The notes under the pieces were generated by a model. It saw only the letters and a list, made by a program, of their open reading frames with translations, ran no database searches and was not told the DNA's origin. Below are positions 60,799-64,000 of a stretch of DNA of 64,000 nucleotides, one piece after another; position 1 is the first letter of the stretch; each line of letters starts with the position of its first letter. The position numbers and the translations under genes were made by a program. Source of the DNA: UBA11524 sp965646445 (GTDB lineage: Bacteria; Bacillota; Clostridia; Christensenellales; Aristaeellaceae); the NCBI GenBank assembly GCA_965646445.1, contig CBFFZW010000002.1, positions 1 to 64,000 on the forward strand, in the 5' to 3' direction.

Positions 60799-61424
60799 GA
60801 TGGATTTCCCTCCCCTGCCGGATGGCGCCTGCGGGCCACCCGTTCCGTGATTTCACCGACGATTTCCGCCAGCAGCACCGCGATCACGCCGCTGATGACC
60901 ACCGTATCCGCCATACCCGCGCCGCCCAGCACCAGCTGCTGGGCAATGCCCTGGCTCCAGTTGATGACGGCGGTGGCGGTGTCCGCCAGCAGCATGCCCA
61001 GAATGCCGCAGATGAAGGCGCCCCGGCGGCTCCGGCCCAGGATGCAGGCCACGATGCCGCCGCACAGGCTGAACAGCAGGATGGGATCAGCCGGAAGCTC
61101 CTCGGCCTCGGCGGGCAGCAGCAGGCTCAGGCCGTACACCGCCGCCGCCGTCACCACCGCGCCGATCAGCGGACGCCATACCTCCACCGCGGAATTCGCC
61201 CGGATGAGCAGATAAATGCAGACCCCCAGCGGGATCACTGCGCCGCCCAGGGAGATGGACACCATCCCCACATTGATGCGCGGCAGAAGCGTGCCCACAA
61301 ACATCAGCGCCACCAGCAGCAGCGCCGCGCGATCGGTCAGATACATACGATCCAGCACCCGCTGAAGGATTCCGAAGAAGATCAGGACGGCCACGACCGT
61401 CAGAATCACCATGCCAGCTGACAT
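60795..61424 (-). CDS. DUF1614 family membrane protein
   Basis: This 209-residue polytopic membrane protein has six or seven hydrophobic segments. The features that fit DUF1614 are FVGTLLPRINVGMVSISLGGAVIPLGVCIYL, the acidic LLPAEAEELPADPILLFSLCGG and GGAGMADTVVISGVIAVLLAE. Function unknown; in Clostridia it is often next to spoIIP, which is the case here with a four-base overlap. ATG 61424 has AGGAGG upstream; the longer open frame is not supported. Confidence 0.82.
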   Translation of the reverse strand: MSAGMVILTVVAVLIFFGILQRVLDRMYLTDRAALLLVALMFVGTLLPRINVGMVSISLGGAVIPLGVCIYLLIRANSAVEVWRPLIGAVVTAAAVYGLSLLLPAEAEELPADPILLFSLCGGIVACILGRSRRGAFICGILGMLLADTATAVINWSQGIAQQLVLGGAGMADTVVISGVIAVLLAEIVGEITERVARRRHPAGEGNPS

Positions 61425-61510
61425 ATTGCCTCCTATAAACGTTGATGCCCTTAGCATGGCCGACGGGTGGAAGAATATGCGCAAAACTTGCACTTTCCCC
61501 TGATTTTTCC

Positions 61511-61539
61511 TTGACATCCTGGTTGAAATTTGATACAAT
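61511..61539 (+). promoter_or_regulatory. Promoter of the 744-residue protein gene
   Basis: A perfect TTGACA (61511-61516) and TACAAT (61534-61539) are 17 bases apart. The leader to ATG 61680 is about 135 bases. It holds a 31-codon frame (61566-61661) without a Shine-Dalgarno sequence. Confidence 0.75.
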
Positions 61540-61679
61540 TATTACATAAGAAAAGATGCGGCAGTATGGAGCGTTCACAAACGGCGGCTGAAAAGGCCTT
61601 CCGCGCTTTTCTTCGCATTATCCGTTCCGGTTTTTCCAGGGAAAAGGGGTCAACAGCATAAGAGGGATGGGGGAAAGCC

Positions 61680-63914
61680 ATGAATCTCGAACAGCATCTT
61701 GTCCTGGCTTATCTGGAGGAGGACAACGTTCAGCGCGCTTATTTCCGCGTAAAGCCCCTGCTGACCGTCGAGGGCAGCGCGGCGGAGGAAGCCCGGCAGC
61801 TCTGGCCGGAGGAGGGCGGCCTTCGCATTGTGCCCGACCGCGGGGAGCCGCACACCTTCAAGGAGCGAATGCGCGGCCTGGGGCACTTCTGCGCGGTGGA
61901 TCTGCGCGGCATCCCTGCCGATGCCGGAAAAATCCGCACGAACAAAAACTATCGTCCCGACCGCGGGGAAATCAACCAGTACATCCTGTATTCCGATACG
62001 GTGAAGCCGCTGCCCGAGCATACCTTTTATGAGATCCTGGAGGGCTCCTGCGAGGACGCGGCCGCCCTGGCCAAGTGCGCCGTCACGCCGCTGTTTTACA
62101 TCCGTGAGCACGACACGCTGTTCGGCCCCGTCCGCCGTGCGGCGCCGCAAAAGCCGGAACCCGCCGCCTCCGGCACGGGCATGCTGTATACCCTGAACGC
62201 GCCGGACGCCCTGGAGCGGCTGATGCTGTGCGTCCCGGGGGAAGGCGCCGCGCCCCAGCCCGCCGCCGTCAGGGAGGAGACCGCCGTCAGCGCGCCTGCT
62301 GCTGAAAAAGCCGAAGCGCCGCAGGATAACCAAGAGGAGATCAGCCTGGATGTCAGCCTGCCCCTGGGGCAGCATTTGACCATTCTGGATGACGATATGA
62401 CCTTTGACGAGACGGTTCGCCAGCTGGATCAGCCGGTGAGCCAGGACGCCAATCTTCTCCACAGGCCGGAAGCTCCCGCCAAGCCCGTCTCCCCGCGCCC
62501 TGCCGTGCCGCTGAACGGAACGCCCCTGTTCCGCGCGTCGGTCAAAACCTCCGTGCCTCCGCCCAAGAACCGTTTGCAGGAGGTCGTCGCCACGCAGATC
62601 AAGGTCGGGCGCTATGAGCCGCCGACGGCTCCCCTGCCCGCCGGAACCGCCATGCATCAGGTACACAACCCCGTGGAGACCGCCTGTGAAAGCCTGCGCT
62701 CCGCCTGGCAGCTTCCCTCCGCGCACAATCAGCTGCTGGACTGCATTTTCTCCCTGGACGGCATGAGGGCGCAGCTGGAAGCCCGCCTGCTGCGCCAAAG
62801 CAGCGACAGCCCCCTGCAGCGGGCGCTGCAAGCCCGCCTGGACGAGCTGGAGGCAGAGCGTCTGGCCGCCCTTGTTCAGCTGGACAAGGCGCGCTCCGAC
62901 CTGGAGAGCTTCCGCAAAAGCTCGGTGGACGCCATGAGCGAGAAGGCGCGGGAGGCGTGCATCCGTCTTGCCGCCCAGCAGGAAGCCGGCGAGCACGGCG
63001 TGGAAACCATCAGGCGGGAGCTTGCGGCGCTGACGGCCCAGCGGGACGTGCTGCAAAGCCGGGTGGACGAGCTGCGTCAAACCGTTCTCCCCGAGGCCCT
63101 GGCCTCCGCCCTGGCCGACGCGCATATGGCCGCCCCGCTGCTCCATGGCGCCGCCCTGCGCATGAACGGCGTTCCCGGCGTCGCCCTGGGCGCGGAGGAA
63201 ATCATCGCCCGGGTGATGGCCGTGATGGAGGATACCGGGGCGTCCCTGAGCCGCAACCAGGCCGTGGCGCTGCTGGTGCTCATCGCCGTCTGCCCGCGCA
63301 TCAGCGTGGTCTCCAATACCCTGGCGGCAGCCTCCACCGTGCTGCGGAACCTGGCGGCCGCCCTGGGCTGGCTTCCCGGCTTTGCCGCGCAGTGCGCCGC
63401 CGAGCAGCAGCCCCTGCCGACCCTAGCCCCCATGGATTCCACCCCTGCCCTGCTGGTGACCACCCTCGCCCGCTACGCGCCCCTGCCGGAGGCCACGAAG
63501 CTCCTTCTTTCCCGCACGGCGGAAGGCGTGGCGGCCAGCGACGCCTACGCCATGGAGCCCTGGCCCATTCTGCCCCTGACCCTGCCGGAGACCGTCGCCC
63601 TGGCCGAAGCGGACGCGGAGCCCGTCAGCGCGGCCTCCCTGCAGCATCTGCTGACGGACGCCGCCCCCTGCAGCGCGGACATCAACCTGATTCTGGCGGA
63701 GCCTATGAGGGCCGCGCCGCCCCTGTCCGGCCAGGCCATGGAGGAAATGCACCGCTTCATCGCGGCCTGCGCCACCTGGATGGACGGCGGTCTGGCCGCC
63801 GCCTGCGACTGGGCCGTGACCCTGTGGCTCACACCTGCGCTGCGGTCCTTGTCGGGCGCTCAGTCGCTGCTGGAGGAATACCCCATGGCCAAGGCGCAGC
63901 TTGTCACTCCGTAA
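61680..63914 (+). CDS. Large protein of unknown function with central coiled coil
   Basis: I do not recognise this 744-residue cytoplasmic protein. Residues 1-160 look like a folded alpha/beta domain (LEQHLVLAYLEEDNVQRAYFRVKPLL, then INQYILYSDTVKPLPEHTFYEILEG). Residues 160-330 are Pro/Ala-rich and probably flexible. Residues 360-465 form a charged coiled coil (LDELEAERLAALVQLDKARSDLESF). The last 260 residues are Ala/Leu-rich helices. No signal peptide, membrane helix or catalytic motif is evident. It has its own promoter and terminator and starts behind a weak GGGGGAAAG. Confidence 0.75.
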   Translation: MNLEQHLVLAYLEEDNVQRAYFRVKPLLTVEGSAAEEARQLWPEEGGLRIVPDRGEPHTFKERMRGLGHFCAVDLRGIPADAGKIRTNKNYRPDRGEINQYILYSDTVKPLPEHTFYEILEGSCEDAAALAKCAVTPLFYIREHDTLFGPVRRAAPQKPEPAASGTGMLYTLNAPDALERLMLCVPGEGAAPQPAAVREETAVSAPAAEKAEAPQDNQEEISLDVSLPLGQHLTILDDDMTFDETVRQLDQPVSQDANLLHRPEAPAKPVSPRPAVPLNGTPLFRASVKTSVPPPKNRLQEVVATQIKVGRYEPPTAPLPAGTAMHQVHNPVETACESLRSAWQLPSAHNQLLDCIFSLDGMRAQLEARLLRQSSDSPLQRALQARLDELEAERLAALVQLDKARSDLESFRKSSVDAMSEKAREACIRLAAQQEAGEHGVETIRRELAALTAQRDVLQSRVDELRQTVLPEALASALADAHMAAPLLHGAALRMNGVPGVALGAEEIIARVMAVMEDTGASLSRNQAVALLVLIAVCPRISVVSNTLAAASTVLRNLAAALGWLPGFAAQCAAEQQPLPTLAPMDSTPALLVTTLARYAPLPEATKLLLSRTAEGVAASDAYAMEPWPILPLTLPETVALAEADAEPVSAASLQHLLTDAAPCSADINLILAEPMRAAPPLSGQAMEEMHRFIAACATWMDGGLAAACDWAVTLWLTPALRSLSGAQSLLEEYPMAKAQLVTP

Positions 63915-63926
63915 AACGGCATCAGC

Positions 63927-63976
63927 AAAGGCCCCGAAGCGTTTTCTCCCTTTCCGGGAGGGCTTCGGGGCCTTTT
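63927..63976 (+). terminator. Intrinsic terminator after the 744-residue protein gene
   Basis: AAAGGCCCCGAAGC (63927-63940) pairs perfectly over 14 bases with GCTTCGGGGCCTTT (63962-63975), ending in T. The last 24 bases of the window hold nothing I can identify. Confidence 0.88.
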
Positions 63977-64000
63977 GATATGCTTATAGGGTTGGTTCCT

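Noticed and set aside
61566..61661. A 31-codon frame in the leader of the 744-residue protein gene
   Set aside because: It lacks a Shine-Dalgarno sequence and has ordinary composition; it could be a leader peptide, but nothing in the sequence supports that.
1..64000. CRISPR arrays, rRNA, tRNA, prophage or insertion sequences with transposase
   Set aside because: I looked for regular direct repeats, T-loop signatures and transposase or integrase motifs and found none I could support.

Overview
The window reads as one contiguous piece of a GC-rich (roughly 60 %) Firmicute chromosome of the class Clostridia. Three things point there: the sporulation genes spoIVFA, spoIVFB and spoIIP; the gene order miaB-ymcA-mutS-mutL, familiar from Bacillus and Clostridia; and the Clostridia-type pairs of radical-SAM genes, LplB/YtcP/LipO sugar transporters and AraC/YesN regulators. 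Order and species cannot be fixed from the sequence; a gut-type lineage is an inference. I saw no rRNA, tRNA, CRISPR array, integrase or transposase.

Layout. 1-1000: a small membrane protein and a DUF4230 protein. 1084-5315: arginine operon argC-argJ-argB-argD behind a strong promoter with a candidate ArgR box. 5385-9362: housekeeping and unknown genes (uridine-kinase-like, C39-like protease, aldose epimerase, SRAP protein). 9461-13692: lipid kinase, then a polar amino-acid ABC transporter with its own ArgR-like box, a DUF1653 protein and a GNAT. 14017-15751: two-subunit transketolase. 15970-18338: feoAB. 18403-19979: spoIVFA-spoIVFB. 20107-32576: a long minus-strand operon (TIGR03960 radical SAM, TIGR03936, RNase E/G, miaB, ymcA-like, mutS, mutL, miaA, PLP lyase). 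32826-34000: two small exported or membrane genes.

34442-53789 is a carbohydrate island. It has two sugar ABC transporters without ATPases, four AraC-type regulators or parts of regulators (one pair is a single frameshifted gene), and a set of enzymes that nearly all lack signal peptides: phosphomannose-isomerase-like cupin, BNR sialidase-like protein, NanA/DapA-like aldolase, GH172 (DUF2961), FAD oxidoreductase, SGNH hydrolase and GH130. The picture is import of oligosaccharides followed by breakdown inside the cell.

54022-59581: flavodoxin-like oxidoreductase and a complete BMP-type nucleoside ABC transporter (SBP, double ATPase, two permeases). 59626-61424: spoIIP with a DUF1614 membrane protein. 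61680-63914: a 744-residue protein I do not recognise, with its own promoter and terminator.

The main unusual signals are: a modular palindromic intergenic repeat in three copies, one of which seems to have split a terminator; a short dyad repeat found in miaA, mutL and the spacers around them; matching ArgR-like boxes on a biosynthesis and a transport operon; a regulator gene broken by one missing base; a His-rich insertion in FeoB; and solute-binding proteins that mostly lack a lipobox.
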